From positions 113,676 to 177,675 of the forward strand of contig BDDD01000368.1 in NCBI GenBank assembly GCA_001972305.1: a stretch of DNA of 64,000 bases, read 5' to 3'. Under the pieces are notes generated by a model, which worked only from the letters and a program-made list of their open reading frames with translations, did no database searches and was not told the DNA's origin. Shown one piece after another: positions 33,670 through 46,242 of the stretch. The position numbers and the translations under genes were made by a program. This stretch comes from Cephalotus follicularis. Taxonomy: Eukaryota; Streptophyta; Magnoliopsida; Oxalidales; Cephalotaceae. Positions within the stretch are counted from its first letter, which is position 1. Every line of letters starts with the position of its first letter.

Positions 33670-33935
33670 CTAGTCGAACAAGGGAAATGAAATGAAGAAG
33701 AGAGATAGAAGAAGTTGGCTGGCTTAAGAAGAGGAACAAAACGTGTGTGAGAGAGAAATAAGGACGGGAGAGATAGGAAAGTGATAGATTTTTGGGAGAG
33801 ATAAGGAAATGGGAGAGATTGTAGGAAATAAAAAGGGAGAGGGAGTTGACGGAGGAGAGAGTAAGTGAGAGACGGGAGAGAAAGGGAAAAGAGAGGGAGA
33901 GAAGGAGAGAGAAAAGGTGGTTGGTTTTAATAAAA
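33670..33935. repeat. long purine tract (LTR E)
   Basis: GAGAGA/GGGAGAG-rich for about 260 bp on the + strand, so CT-rich in the orientation of LTR E. Most LTRs here have such a tract just after the promoter. Confidence 0.75.
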
Positions 33936-34164
33936 AGGATTTTTGGTATTTTTAAAATAATAAAAGAATAAGAATTGTTTTAAAAATAATTTTATACATA
34001 CAGTACACACCTACTAACAAATGTCCAATGGCCCGAGACTAGAATCAATTTAGCCCGGCCAAGGACAACCAAAATGATAATTCAGATACCAAAATAAATA
34101 AGCAATCCACAAAAAAAGCTTAAAAAGGCCATAAAATTTTTATACGGAAAAACGGGGTATTACA

Positions 34165-34933
34165 TTGGACACCTAAGGAAGGACTACACTAGATTCAAAA
34201 ACTGATTCGTTAAGAAGGGTAATAATTTTAATTTCATGATTTATGAATCCATTTTAATTGATGCTCCATCATCAAATACATAGTGGGTTGACACTAGTGC
34301 GATTGTACACATTACTAATTATATGTCAGGATTCTTAACCGTGAGGAAGCTCCTAAAGGGTGAGCGAAACCTTAAAGTTGCTAATGGAGTGGAGGATGAT
34401 ATTGAAGCTATTGGAACTCTTCGTTTAGCTTTGAAGAGTGGTTTTATCCTCCACTTATATGATGTAGTTTATGTTCCTTGTTTGAGACAAAATTTGATAT
34501 CTTTCTCTAGACTTGACGCTTACGATTTTTCGTTTAAGTTTGGTAATAAAGGATTTAAACTCTATCATAAATCTAATCAAGTTGGTTCTGACAGCCTAGA
34601 TGATAATCTCTATAAATTATGTTTGGATGTTTCTCTCTCTTAATCTCTGTTATCTATGAATATGTGTGATATTGCTCATAAATGTGGAACCAAGAGAAAT
34701 CTAGGGGATGAGAACTCATCAAGAGTATGGCACTGTTGTCTAGTCCCTATCTTAAGGGATAGAATGGAACATCTCATAAATGATGATATTCTCCATCCAC
34801 TAAACTTCTTTGATTTTAACCATTGTATTTAATGTATTAAAGGAAAATATGTAAAGGGAAGTAAGAAAGGAGCCACTCGTAGTAAGGGACTTTTGGACGT
34901 CATCCACACTGATATTTGTGGACCCTTCCCTAT
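34165..34933 (+). pseudogene. Ty1/copia element M, right part: zinc knuckle, protease, start of integrase
   Basis: Picks up after the second TTGGA copy: the knuckle completes, then a protease region with WVDTSAIVHITNYM (the catalytic DSG is changed), YVPCLRQNLIS, the pre-integrase segment with WHCCLVP (34730-34745) and the first integrase residues HTDICGPFP at about 34900-34930. TGA near 34207 and TAG at 34281-34283 interrupt it. Coding sequence stops at 34933, where LTR-type sequence G begins. The rest of M is not found in this window. Confidence 0.8.
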
Positions 34934-35120
34934 TGAAACACCCCAAACTTTCCCCTTTGTGTTTTAGCATTATTGCATAATTTGTCATGGTAAATAGATA
35001 AATTGAATATTGTATGTGCATATGGATATTTATGGAGTGGAGTATTTCCAATACTCATATGAATTGTTTATGCCTGTGTACTGTATTGATAGTGCATGAG
35101 GGTAGAGTTAGTGAGAAACC

Positions 35121-35128
35121 TATAAATA
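35121..35128 (+). promoter_or_regulatory. TATA box of G
   Basis: TATAAATA within AACCTATAAATAGAGC, followed by TCATTCTCATTCTCTCTCT. The arrangement is that of an LTR promoter. Confidence 0.6.
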
Positions 35129-35657
35129 GAGCTCTAAACTCTATTTGATTTCATTTTTCATTCTCATTCTCTCTCTAGCCCGTTTTTCACACTCTCTCTA
35201 GCCAAAACTCACCCAAATCGACTGTTTGACACGAGGAATCAAAGGGGGAAGGGTTGTATATCGATTGAGGACTTGATTGACACAATATTGAAGCTCCAAA
35301 AGCCAATAACTTGAGTTCTTTCTCAATTTTTTGACACTAGAGACCAAGAACAAGCTCCAGTCTTTAGTAAAAACCTTCTCTACCTAAATATGCTATGATT
35401 TACTCTTATATGCACATATATGAACTGCATTCATGGATAGAAATGAATTGAATGTGATTGGAATTGATTGTTAGTGAGTTAGGGTTTTAAAGAGGAATTA
35501 GGGGTTTATGACTTATAAATTGGTATGATGGATTAAAATGATTGAAAATGGTTTTAATGACTTAGAAATGACTAATTGAACTAGCATTGAACTTGGATTG
35601 AAAAGATTTGAAAGAAAAATGAAGTTTTATAAAGTTTTGGCATGAAACCCTTGAGTT

Positions 35658-35911
35658 AAGCGTCGATGCCCACGCTCTAAGTGTCACCGCTTAGCCTTCC
35701 TTTGAAAGAAAAATTTTTTTCAAAATCGAAGGCGCTTAGCCTTACTAGCAGCACTTAGCCTAACTGACGACGATTAGTTCTTAAGCGTCGCCGCTTCAAC
35801 CTTTTCTCCAAAATGTTTTCAATTCTGTCTCAAAGCGCCGACACTTGGAACTTAACCAATGATGCTTAGGTGCTAAGCGTTGACGCTTAAGTCCAAGGCG
35901 TTGTTGCTTTG
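35658..35911 (+). repeat. GTCGAC palindrome cluster, AAGCGTCGNCGCTT form (G)
   Basis: AAGCGTCGATGCC, AAGCGTCGCCGCTT, AAGCGCCGACACTT and AAGCGTTGACGCTTAA units. Confidence 0.8.
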
Positions 35912-36069
35912 GTAGACAGTTTTCTGCAACTGTTTTTAAAATACTTTTTCTAAATGATTTTCTATAGGGACCTTTCCTAGGCCCATGTACAGTGATACTG
36001 GGGTTTCTCCTAGGTTTTTAAAGATAATATGGCATGGGTAAAGGGTAGTGTCCATAGTAGTGTTAAGTC

Positions 36070-37560
36070 AAGCTTCGTGACTAATCTAGAGCTAAGTGCT
36101 TCTCTGAAAAGGAGGTTAGATGTCCTTATCCCAGAGTCGAGTGTCTCCCAGAGTCGAGTGTCTCTCTGAAAAGGGGGACCTGAGACCCACGATAGCTACT
36201 ACCAATAAAATGATAGACAACTGTTGTATAACCTTAGAGCTGGGTGCCACATTTGGGAGGGTTATACATAAGTGTAGTGTTAGGCATAAGGTGACCCTAC
36301 AAGCCACGAGGTGGCTGTATGTAATGTAATTCACTCTGTATATACAATCTTAGATTCCTTCCATGTTACTTTGTACAAATTCGAATTTATTATGGCATGC
36401 CGTGTGTGATATCCCAACTTAGGTTTTATTCTCAGTTTAAAGTTGACTGAAAGCACACATGGAGCTTGTCACATAAAAGGGTTGGATGTCGTGATTAGGT
36501 GTTATGAGAACGACTACCTTATGTTAGATTAGGGGTGTCCCTGTAAGCCAAAAGGGTTGGCTACACACATTTATGTGTAGTACTCCTAGTTAATACAATC
36601 TTAATTCCATTTATGTTCTATGTGCATATCCGTAAAAATGGCACCCTTGCTATATGTATGCATCCCAAACCATAACTATGGATAAGCCTAATTACCATAT
36701 TAGCTGAATACACATATAGCGCCCTGTCGTTCGAGGGGTTGGATCTCGTGCCTGAGAGGTTATGAGAATGAGATCATTACTCCCTTCTGACTAAATGTTC
36801 CAAGTCATAGGTTAACTTTCTTAGGCCAATTGATGAACTGCTAAGACTTTCCGTATTATGCTTGCTCTCGGTGTTTGGGTGGGGGTGGAGTATCTCATCG
36901 TCACTTGGGTATAACCCTAAAGCTGATGTGGGGTGCATGCCGAGGGGCATGTTACAGTGAACCGACCCACCATAGGAAACCTATTTGGATGGTCATTACA
37001 TATGTTAATAGGATTCCTATTTGTCTTGGTAGTGTATAGCCATGGGAGGCTAGTAGGCCTCGTGACCTGCGATGTTTCTTAGACCTAAGCGACTGACATA
37101 CATCGTGTAGTAACTCATTGACTTTGATTTTTGCCTTCCCCGGGTCTAACCACGAGTCAGTAAAAAGGTTGTCTTTGGGTTTTGGGGGAGCTACATTGGA
37201 GTATGCGCAAGTTAGCGCAACATGGGATCGTCACACCCGTAATGAGGGTGAACAGCTCTATAATATCTATGACCGTTGTAGACTTAAAATACTAGCCAGG
37301 TATAGGCAGAACGGAAACGGGGTTTCCATGAGGGTCTGTCGATAGTCACAGTGTGTTCATAGATTTATAGTTATCGCGGAATACCTAAGGTTGACATTTA
37401 TCCAAACCCTAGTCCGCAGTCAGAGCCAAGTGTGATGAGGGATTATTAGATATAGTGACCCGACAAGCCATTAGATGGGTTATCATGTTATATCTTACCA
37501 TGTATGGAACAATCTTATTCTTTTATATATGATGTGTGCTAAATTTGTTATGGCTATATC
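36070..37560 (+). repeat. degenerate long repeats in G
   Basis: A unit containing GACCCTACAAGCCACGAGG, TGGCTGTATGTAA and CAATCTTAGATTCC near 36290 recurs in weaker form near 36540 and 37460. Each copy has an AAGCCA...TGGCT-like inverted repeat. Also CAGAGTCGAGTGTCTC is directly doubled at about 36132-36165. Confidence 0.55.
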
Positions 37561-37879
37561 ACTTGTATTTTATCACATAATTGAAGTAGTTTATTTAATT
37601 ACCTACTTATACTAGTGATGCCCCGACATAAGGTTGGATGCCTAGAGGGGTATTTCGGTAATTTATGAACACCTCTCTGATAACCAAGATTTTTAAAGGG
37701 TCCCTGCCTTATAATGACTAGGTCTTCTTTATGTTAGACATATTAAATCTTGGTGTAAAATATCGGTTGTGTGGATTTTACATTTTGTGGAAACACATAT
37801 GTTTAATCTTACTTAACCAATATTTAAAAGTGACATGAGAACACTAAAGGAGTTAGACTCTTTGTGCTTCACTAGCCAG

Positions 37880-38019
37880 AAGGCGTCGACGTCTTTTAGA
37901 AAGACATCAACGCGTATTCCTGATAAAGACGTCGCTGTCTTTTTGAAAGCATTGATGTTTTTTTTTAGTGCCACGTTGCATAAGAGTAGACGTCTTTTGA
38001 ACGACGTCGACGTCTTTGA
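37880..38019 (+). repeat. GTCGAC palindrome cluster, AAAGAC form (N)
   Basis: AAGGCGTCGACGTCTTTTAG, AAAGACGTCGCTGTCTTT and GACGTCGACGTCTTTG units. Confidence 0.8.
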
Positions 38020-39259
38020 GCAGAACGTGCAGCCTGTGCACGAGCTAAAATCGTGGGCACGATCTCTCCCTCGTTTCCAGCATCCAGCTCCCGTTCTTGC
38101 ACATTTTGGAAACGTGGGAATCATGGCTTCAGACTCCAAAGGAGTGAAGGCCATGATTCTGAAAAAAAAATGGGAGATTGGGAGAGAGAATCAGAGGCTG
38201 GTATAAAACATTTCTGCAGAAATGAAACTAGGTGGAAGAGTGACACTTTTGCTGGGCAATTGGACTAAGAATTCTTCTCTGCAAGTGTGTGTTCCCTTTC
38301 ATTAATATACACCAAGCAAGGCTTATCTAGGGTGGATTGATTACAGATTTCATTGGTCATAATCAATACTCCTTTTCTAAGCTAAGTGAGAGAGTGAGTG
38401 AGTTCTAGCTCTTGGAGTTTCCTGGAAGATTTACCTGCTGTACCTGAAGCTTGGAGAAGATCAAAGGGAATCTACTCAAGCTTGTACCGGCAAAAGAAAG
38501 AAGGAGCCAACACCCACTGGTATAACCTTTGGCCCCTCTTCATCTTGCCATGTTTGTGTGTCACCATTGGATGCAATGGTGACACCAATTCAATTATGTT
38601 TATGTTGTGGTGATCCATGGGATCTGTGGACGTGCCTTTATGGATATTTTTTGTTATAAAGGGTGTTTTTCCGTTGCATGATTAATTGTTTAAAATTTTA
38701 TTCTATACTCTTTACACCCTTTGTCCTTTTTGGCACCGGAGTCGAATATCCGATTCCATCAGGATACACTACACGTAAATCAAGATAGGGTAGGAGCACC
38801 GGTTAACCGGCTAACTACTGATATACGTGGAACTTCGGTCCACAGATTCGAGGGATAATTGGATCATACTGGGGCTATTTTTGATAGTCGGGGACTATTA
38901 GAATGGTCGTACCAAAATATGGGATGTTCTGGGAAACTTATCGTCATACCGGGAACCAACTGGGCTTCAGGGTCCCACCTAACTTTGGAATAGGTTGACA
39001 AGTCAGGTGACATGTCATTTTGTGAGAGGATAACATCTGGGAGATGTTATTTTGATTAGAATATTTTATTTGTTGGACATGTGTTAAAAAGTCCATGATA
39101 CACCCTAATATAAAATTCTATCAAAAGGTTGAGTGTTGAACAAGTAAACACATTGGGTGTTTTACTGAGAGAGGGAGTTTTGGGGCGGTATTGAGCCTAC
39201 ATTGCCCTAGCCTCTCAGGGCCGAATTGTAGCCTTCTTTAAGGCACAATTCTGCCTCCC

Positions 39260-39267
39260 TATATAAG
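39260..39267 (+). promoter_or_regulatory. TATA box in N
   Basis: TATATAAG within CTCCCTATATAAGCC, followed about 270 bp later by a TCTCTCTCT tract. Probably an LTR promoter. Confidence 0.5.
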
Positions 39268-39859
39268 CCAAGTGTAGCCCACAATTCAAATTTGAATGTC
39301 ACATTCACATTGAGTGTTTTACACTCAAAGGCTATGACACACACATGGGCTTCTATGACACCAAGCATGGTATTGCCTTACATATGTATGTGTACTTATT
39401 ACAAAGGCATGGGCTACCTTTAATGCCTTGCATGGCCTGGTTTGGTGAGGCAAACAGAGACAAGAGACTAGTGAATGTCTCATTACACACACTTTGAAAA
39501 TTAAGAAGTCAAGCACACCTTTTTTGCCATAGAACCCGTACCTATCTCTCTCTCTTTTCTTCCTCTCTTTCGTCTCTCTTCATTTCCTGGTAGGAGACAC
39601 AAAAACCAGCAAGTTTTTGAAGAGGAAGAACACCACTCATACCTCCTCTTACCCTCCATGTCATGTGTTCACGATTTGGAAAAGAATTAAATTTATACCG
39701 CAAGTGCATGGTTGTGCAGTAACGGGTCGAACGCTAGGAAACAAGTTAAATCAATTTTAATCTACCCAACCTAGGGGAAGTATGCAAAATTGAGGTTTAT
39801 TATAAAAATCTACTCCTAAACATGCAAAAAATAAAATAACAGTTGAAACAGGGCACGCA

Positions 39860-39950
39860 GGCGTCGACGCTTTGTCACAAGGCGTCGACGGGAATAACTG
39901 GAAACACTGAAAGCATCGACGCTTATAGCAAGGCATCGACGGTTATAGCT
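39860..39950. repeat. GTCGAC palindrome cluster 1 (Athila-like 3' LTR)
   Basis: AGGCGTCGACGCTTTG, AAGGCGTCGACGGG, AAAGCATCGACGCTTA and AAGGCATCGACGG. Confidence 0.8.
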
Positions 39951-40632
39951 ATTGTATTAAAAACTAACAGAAATAAAGCATGCAAAATTATGAACTAATC
40001 AAAACAGGAAATAAAATGAATAAAATATGCAAGATAAAATCGGTTGTAGGGTTTAGAAACTCACCATGGATTATATTGAAAAACTCATTTACTTGAATGA
40101 TCAAACCTTGGTAATCAATAGCTGCTAGGTTGATATGGAGTGTGACTGTGATAACAAATCGTATGAGTAGTCATGCTAGGTCTATACGGAGTGTGTTTGA
40201 CGAGACAAACCGTGTGAGTAGACTCCATTGATTGCGTTGAAAACCATTCAGCAATATTCTTATTCACCGACAAAGTGTTTGTGGATTTTAATCAGACACA
40301 CAAAGTGTGTGTCAAGGGAGGAAATTGAAGAACAAATCAAAGGTCAAAGGATTTTTTTAATGGAGTTGTATCAATACAATCTAATGGCTTGTTCTAGCCC
40401 TAAAAACCTTAAAGAGTTAGCTAGAAAACATTGCAAATAAATTGATAGAGAAGAAGTGAAAAATGTCTAGAGGCTGATTGCTTGGTTTGTGGCCAGCCTC
40501 TCTCTTCTTTTATACGTTTATAATCATGCATAAAAACAGAAATAAAGTTTAACCTAATTAATCTACTTAAGGAAAGTATTACAATATGAAGAAAACACTA
40601 AAAACTTTTAAATTTTGTCACCTGTTCTGTCT

Positions 40633-40960
40633 TAAGCGTCGACGTTATGATGAAAGCGTCGACAGATTGATGTATAAGAGCTGAGATGTGCGCAACGCGT
40701 CAACTTGTATTTTGCGAGTTGTAGTGTTAAGCGTCGACGCTTTTCTACTAGGTGTCGACGGTTTGTCGCTTTGATGTTATGACATCAACTCTTTCCGCAC
40801 TTTAGCTATTAAGCGTTGACGGTAATGAGAAAGGCATCGATGCTTAAAGTATGTAATTCGATTGTTAAACTTCTGTACCAAAGAGTTGACACTTTTATCT
40901 TAACCGCTGGCACTTTCCTTCTAAGCGTCGACGCTCATGTTGAAGGCGTCGACGCTTTGC
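40633..40960. repeat. GTCGAC palindrome cluster 2 (Athila-like 3' LTR)
   Basis: Around a dozen AAGCGTCGACGCTT-type units, such as AAGCGTCGACGCTTTT at 40729-40744. Confidence 0.85.
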
Positions 40961-41104
40961 TCTATTTTTTCCTAGAAAATTGCCATTCTTCAAGCTTTGA
41001 TCTTTTTGTGTCCAATTCGCACCAATTTGACTAGTATTTATGCACTTTGATCTTTATGGCCTTGTACCTGAAAATCAAATAAGAACAACCAAAGTAGTCT
41101 ATTC

Positions 41105-43506
41105 CAAGCATAACAATATGTTCCTTGAGGAATTTGACAACCACAGAGTTGCCATTAGTTCGACAAGGAATCGTCTCAATCCATTTCGAAACATAGTCTA
41201 TAGCCAGAAGGATATATAAATTTCCAAACAAATTGGGAAAAGGACCCATGAAATCTATGCCCCAAACATCAAAAATCTATATTGTCAAAATCGGAGTTAA
41301 AGGCATCATATTCCTCTTAGTCACACGGCTTAAAGATTAACACGACATACAAGCCCAACTGTACTGAAAAGCATCTTTGAAAATGGTCAGCCAATAAAAA
41401 CAACATTGTAAAACTTTGGCCGTTGTGTTTGTTGGGCCAAAATGGCCACCAAATGCATGATCATGGTAAAACGAAAGAATAGAATGACACTTATGATCCA
41501 AAACACACCGTCGCATAACTTGTTAGGCACACGCTTTAAAAAGATAAGGGTCATCCCAGTAAAAGTGTTTGACTTGCTCAAGAAACTGACGCTTATCTTG
41601 ATCAAACCACTTTGATGGTATTATCCCCGTAACAAGATAATTAACTATGTCCGCATACCATGGTTCACTCTCCACACGAATAATCTTCTCATTAGGGAAA
41701 TTCTCATTAATAGGACTCTTAATCTCTAGCGTATTGGGGAGACTGGATAAATGATCGGCCACTAAATTTTGAGTCCCTTTCTTATCTATAATTTCCACGT
41801 CAAACTCTAAAAGTAGCAAAACCCAACGGATGAGACGCGCTTTTGCATCCTTTTTACTCACTAGGTACCGAATCGCAGCATGATCAGTATAAAGAATGAC
41901 GTGGGATCCTAGTAAGTACGACCAGATTTTTCAAGTGCAAAGACCACAACTAAAAACTCCTTCTTAGTGGTCATGTAATTTAATTGTGCATCAAAAAGGG
42001 TCCTACTTGCATAGTAAATAACGTGAGGCAATTTATTCAGCCTTTGCCCGAGAACAGCTCCTATCGCACTATCAGATGCATCACACCTAATCTAAAAAGG
42101 CTCAATCTAGATGGGTGCCTAAATGATAGGAGCCGAGGTGAGCTCCTTCTTTAAAAGATTAAAAGCTTCAAGGCACTTGTCAGAGAAAACAAATTCTTGA
42201 TCTTTCGCTAAGAGCGATGTCAAGGGTCGCTCCACCTTGTTAAAATCCTTGATGAACCTTCAATAAAAACCAACATGTCTGAGGAATGCTCAGATATCTT
42301 TCACATTTTGAGGTGGAGGCAAATGTTTGATGACTTCGATTTTAGCTTTATCAACTTGAATTCCCTCTTTTGACACTACATGTCTGAGAACAATCCCATT
42401 CTTTACCATGAAATTGCACTTCTCCAAATTAAGCACCAAATTCTTCTCTCTACTTATTTCGAGTACTAATTTCAAACGATAAAGGCATTTAGAGAACGTG
42501 GACCCATGCATAGAGAAGTCATCCATAAAAACTTCGAGGAAGTCCTCAACCATAGCAGAGAAAATACTCATCATGCCCCTCTGGAAAGTCGCAGGGCATT
42601 GCAAAGGCCAAATGGCATGCGTCGATAAGTAAATGTTCAAAAAGGGCATGTGAACGTAGTTTTCTCTTGATCTTCCGGAGCGATGGGAATTTGATTATAC
42701 CCGGAGTACCCATCAAGAAAGCAGTAATATTCATGTCCAGCTAGCCTATCCAATATTTGATCGATAAAAGGAAGGGGAAAATGATCCTTCTAGGTAGCTG
42801 TATTCAATTTACGATAGTCAAATCACACCCTCCATCCGGTTTAAATCTGAGTAGGAATTAAGTCATTGTTGGAGGATTGCACTACCGTTTTTCTTTGGTA
42901 CTACGTGGAATGGACTCACCCATTGACTATCTGAAAAAGGATAAATGATCCCATTGTGCAAACACTTCAAGATTTCTTTTTGTATGGCTTCTTTCATCAC
43001 GGGATTTGCCCTTCGCTGAGGTTCTCTAGAAGGTTTGGATCCTTCTATGATATTTATATGATGCTCACAAATAGAAGGGCTGATTCCCTTGATGTCAGCC
43101 ATAGTCCAACCAATTGCCTCTCTATTTTCCTTGAGTAGGTTAATAACCTCCTATTCCTGACGGGGAGTAAGATCGGACAAGAGAATAACAAGAAGAGTTT
43201 GGTTTTCACCTAAGAATGAATATTTCATAGTGGAGGGAAATTCCTTTAATTCAAGTTTCAGAGGCTCTTCTATTGATGGTTTAGGTAGAGATGTGGACAA
43301 GGGGCCCATGGCTCTAATGGCTGCAGGCTAAACACATCAAAGAAATCACCTACTTCAACACCCTCTAATTCCCGCATACACTCATTAAAGTTTTCTTCAA
43401 AATTAATGCCAAAATGCGTATCAATATGGTCGGGAATTGAATGGATTATGTTCACGCCATCAAAATCAGCGGGATGCTTACCCAAGCGGAAGACATTAAA
43501 ATCCAT
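41105..43506 (-). pseudogene. Athila-like pol: reverse transcriptase, RNase H, partial integrase
   Basis: Read from the right: an RT start with PVMKEAIQKEILKCLHNGII and SPFHVVPKKNG (43102-42863), then the catalytic box VFMDDFSMHG and LVLNLEKCNFMVKNGIVLRH (42530-42400). The RNase H end and connection carry [20 protein letters not shown] and VADHLSSLP (41861-41740). An integrase core piece has [19 protein letters not shown] (41249-41130). Stops and frameshifts break it in many places. It ends abruptly at about 41105 against the 3' LTR. Confidence 0.85.
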
Positions 43507-45864
43507 TTATGTGTTTCCGAAACTCAACTTCATCAGACCATTGCGACAATTGATTAAAGCATTACTTGTCGCTAGGAATGGTCTACTGAGGATAACTGGG
43601 ATTTGATCGTTGAGATTCGCAATAGGCTGGGTATCTAAAACGACAAAGTCGACAAGAAAGAAAAACTCACCAATTTTTATCAAAACATCATCAATTTTCC
43701 CTCGTGGTACTTTCACAGACCTATCCGCTAATTGCAAAGTCATCGTGGTCTGGCGCAACTCTCCTGAACCAAGCTTTTCGTAAACCGACGATGGAAACAA
43801 ATTCACAATTGCTCCTAAATCGAGCAAAGCACGTTCAATTTTGGTACTTCTAATCACACAAGAGATTGTCGGGCAGCTAGGGTCTTTATACTTTTGTACC
43901 ATGGGTTGAGAAAACATTGCACTAATATTGGCTGCCGAGAAAGCCTTTATAAGAATCTGAAGGATCCTCTTTTTAGTGTATAAGTCTTTTAGGACTTTTG
44001 GGTAAGAGGGCACTTGAGCAATTGCTCCCAGCAATGGAATGTTGATTTGGACTGGCTTAAAAGTTTCAATGATCTTTTCCATCACTGGGGCTTTCTTATT
44101 TTTCTCCAATCTCTTTGGAAAAGGAACTGGTGGATCGTATGAACACTCGGGTACCACCGCTGGTTGTTCCTTCTTCTCGTCCTCTTCTTTTCCCCTAGAT
44201 TCTTTGTGTGCGCTTGAATTCGTTGGTTGCGCAAAGGAGTCAACCAACTGTTCATTTAAATTTTCTTGCGTCGAGAACTCATCCAACTGCTCGCTCATAT
44301 TTTCTATTTGATCCGCTGGTTGGTACTCATTTCCACTCCTTATGACAAAAACTTGTTTTGATGGGCCTGCGAAGGAAGAGGAGACTTGCCGATTAGATGT
44401 TGGTTGGGTATGAGAGGAATGATTCATGGCCAACCTTGGATTCGGGTCAGGCTGGGAAGGCATCTTGCCTTTCTCTCTTTCGTGTAGAGCTGAAGCAAGC
44501 TGTGAGATTTGCTTCTCCATGTTATTCTGACTAGTCATAACAGTACTCATAAGAAGCTCCATGCTCTTTTCTAGTGAGAAAATCCTAGACGTATCCTCCC
44601 TTTGGTTTAACAATCTAGGTGATTGTTGATTTATAAACTGGTTTTGTGGTGGGAAGGATGGTCGGACATTGTTTGAATTCAGGGGAAACCTTTGAAAGGT
44701 CTCCTGAGGTTCAGACTGACCAGAAAAGCTCGAAGGTGGCCCTGAAAAGTGTAAGGGTTGGGCAGCGAAGTTCGAAGGCTAACCAGAAAAATTGGAATTT
44801 TGACCCATAAAATTCGAGGGTCCTCTCGTGTTTTGCCCTTGACTCCATGAGAAATTTGGATGATTTTGCCAACCCGGATTGTAAGTGTTACTATACGGGT
44901 TGTATTGATTCATTGCGGACACATTCTCAGGAGAATACTGATTGTCGTAATAATCCGGGCATTCTTCAAAAGCATGACTTGGTGACTAGCACCAAGAACA
45001 CATAGGGGTGTTATGATCGATGTGATTTACTTGCGCGGAACCCCTAACTATCGACTCTAATCTTGTGAGGAGGCTGTCTAACTGTGCCTCCTTAGCCACT
45101 ACTCCTTCTATGATGTACCCCTTACTCGGCAAAGCTCTTTCAGAAACTTGAGTGGACTTCCACTCCCTAGTTTTCTCACCCAAATCTAAAAGGAAATTCC
45201 AAGCATCATTTTCATCAGTATACAAGGTGAACCCATCAGGACACATCGACTCGACCAATTACTTGGTCTGGTAGTCGATGCCTTCATAGATGATTTGGCA
45301 TAAATGCCACGTGTTCAAACCATGATGCGAACACTCTAAGAGGAGGTCTTTAAAACATTCCATACATCAAGTGAATGATTCGTTGGGTCTTTGAAGAAAC
45401 TGGAGAATGTCATTCCTAAGCTTATTGGTTTTTTGAAGTGGAAACAATTTCTTGAGGAACGAAACAGTGAAATGATCCCATGTAGAAATGGAACCATTAG
45501 GAAAACTGTAGAGCCACTTCTTAGCTCCATCTTTGAGAGAAAAGTTTACGAATCGCAATTTGATTACATCATCTGAAAGTTGCTGAAGTTTCATGAGGGC
45601 ACAAACCTCCTCGAACTCGCGAAGGAAGAGATATGCATCCTCATTGGGTACACCATGAAAGTGCGGGATCATACTAATAAATTGGGATTTCAACTTGAAA
45701 TTATTCCCTTGAGGAGCAGGCAATAGGATACAGGATGGTTGCGTTGTCCTCGCAGGATAGAATCTATCGCGCATAGTTTGTATGGGTCGTTCGTCTGCCA
45801 TTGGTGCTTGTTGATGGTTAATTCTTTCAAGATGATTATTTAGACCACGCACCCAATCAGTCAT
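43507..45864 (-). pseudogene. Athila-like gag and protease
   Basis: The frame begins MTDWVRGLNNHLERINHQQA at 45864 and carries the Athila gag core (FISMIPHFHGVPNEDAYLFL, LKDGAKKWLYSFP, FLKKLFPLQKT). It continues past stops at about 45364 and 44983, then stays open for 368 codons (44613-43507). That last part has a long hydrophilic linker and a retropepsin-like segment with LLDLGAIVNLFPSSVYEKLG, where DLGA replaces DSGA as is usual in this lineage, and VILSRPFLATSNALI. It is the longest open frame in the window. Confidence 0.88.
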
Positions 45865-45941
45865 AAACTAACAGAAAGGCAAACTACTAACGAACGTAAA
45901 GCACACACTAAACAGAAGACTAAATTAAAAGATACTAATAC

Positions 45942-45970
<29 letters not shown>
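45942..45970. repeat. (AAT)n microsatellite
   Basis: About nine AAT units in the leader of the Athila-like element. Confidence 0.9.
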
Positions 45971-45973
<3 letters not shown>

Positions 45974-46030
45974 CTATACTAAATACTACGAATCAGTTGA
46001 ATAAACTAAAACTAATCTAAAACGTTGTTT

Positions 46031-46048
46031 CCTCGGCAATGTCGCCAA
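46031..46048 (-). promoter_or_regulatory. primer binding site of the Athila-like element (tRNA-Asp type)
   Basis: On the minus strand TTTTTGGCGACATTGCCG, adjoining the 5' LTR end, resembles the TGGCGCCGTTGCCGGGGA site of Athila/Tat elements with a few changes. Confidence 0.75.
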
Positions 46049-46242
46049 AAACTTGTTCACGATTTTGAAAAGAATTAAATTTATACCGCAAGTGTATGGT
46101 TGTGCAGTAACGGGTCGAACGCTAGGAAACAAGTGAAATCAATTTAATCTATCCAACCTAGGCGAAGTATGCAAAATTGAGGTTTATTATCAAAATCTAC
46201 TCCTAAACATGCAAAAATAAAATAATAGTTGAAACAGGGCAT

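Larger units (their letters stand above)
13133..34164 (-). mobile_element. solo LTR E (gypsy type), itself split by two large insertions
   Basis: The E sequence lies at 13133-13420, 23470-25113 and 33350-34164, about 2.7 kb in all. On the minus strand it starts TGTAATACCCCGTTTTTCCG at 34164 and ends CGATCGGGGGTGTTACA at 13133. The target duplication TTGGA flanks both ends. No coding region belongs to E, so it is best read as a solo LTR left by LTR-LTR recombination. Its start resembles those of LTRs C and K, suggesting related gypsy families. Removing the two insertions (A0 and element A) restores continuity on both sides through AACAC and TCACA duplications. Confidence 0.75.
34934..37710 (+). 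mobile_element. LTR-type sequence G interrupting copia M
   Basis: Starts TGAAACACCCCAAACTTTCC inside the copia integrase. It has a TATA box, CT-rich tract and a motif cluster in the first kilobase, then 1.6 kb with degenerate long repeats. No coding region. Positions of about 36530-37710 match 55975-57095 in inverted orientation. The true 3' end was not found. G could be a solo LTR with a long tail or an LTR plus leader. Confidence 0.55.
37711..39660 (+). mobile_element. LTR-type non-coding sequence N (left of the Athila-like insertion)
   Basis: No coding region. It contains a motif cluster, a splice- or leader-like stretch at 38280-38620, and a promoter-like block with TATATAAG at 39260-39267 followed by CT-rich DNA. 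It is cut at 39661 by the Athila-like element and resumes at 47616-47961, where GACTTAGGTAAGTC provides another donor-like site. Whether this is one LTR or several pieces is unclear. Confidence 0.4.
39666..41104 (-). repeat. 3' LTR of the Athila-like element
   Basis: Matches the right LTR from its 3' terminus (TGTTCACGATTTGG) to about 41104 and then runs straight into integrase codons. It has two copies of a 56-bp unit where the right LTR has three. Confidence 0.85.
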
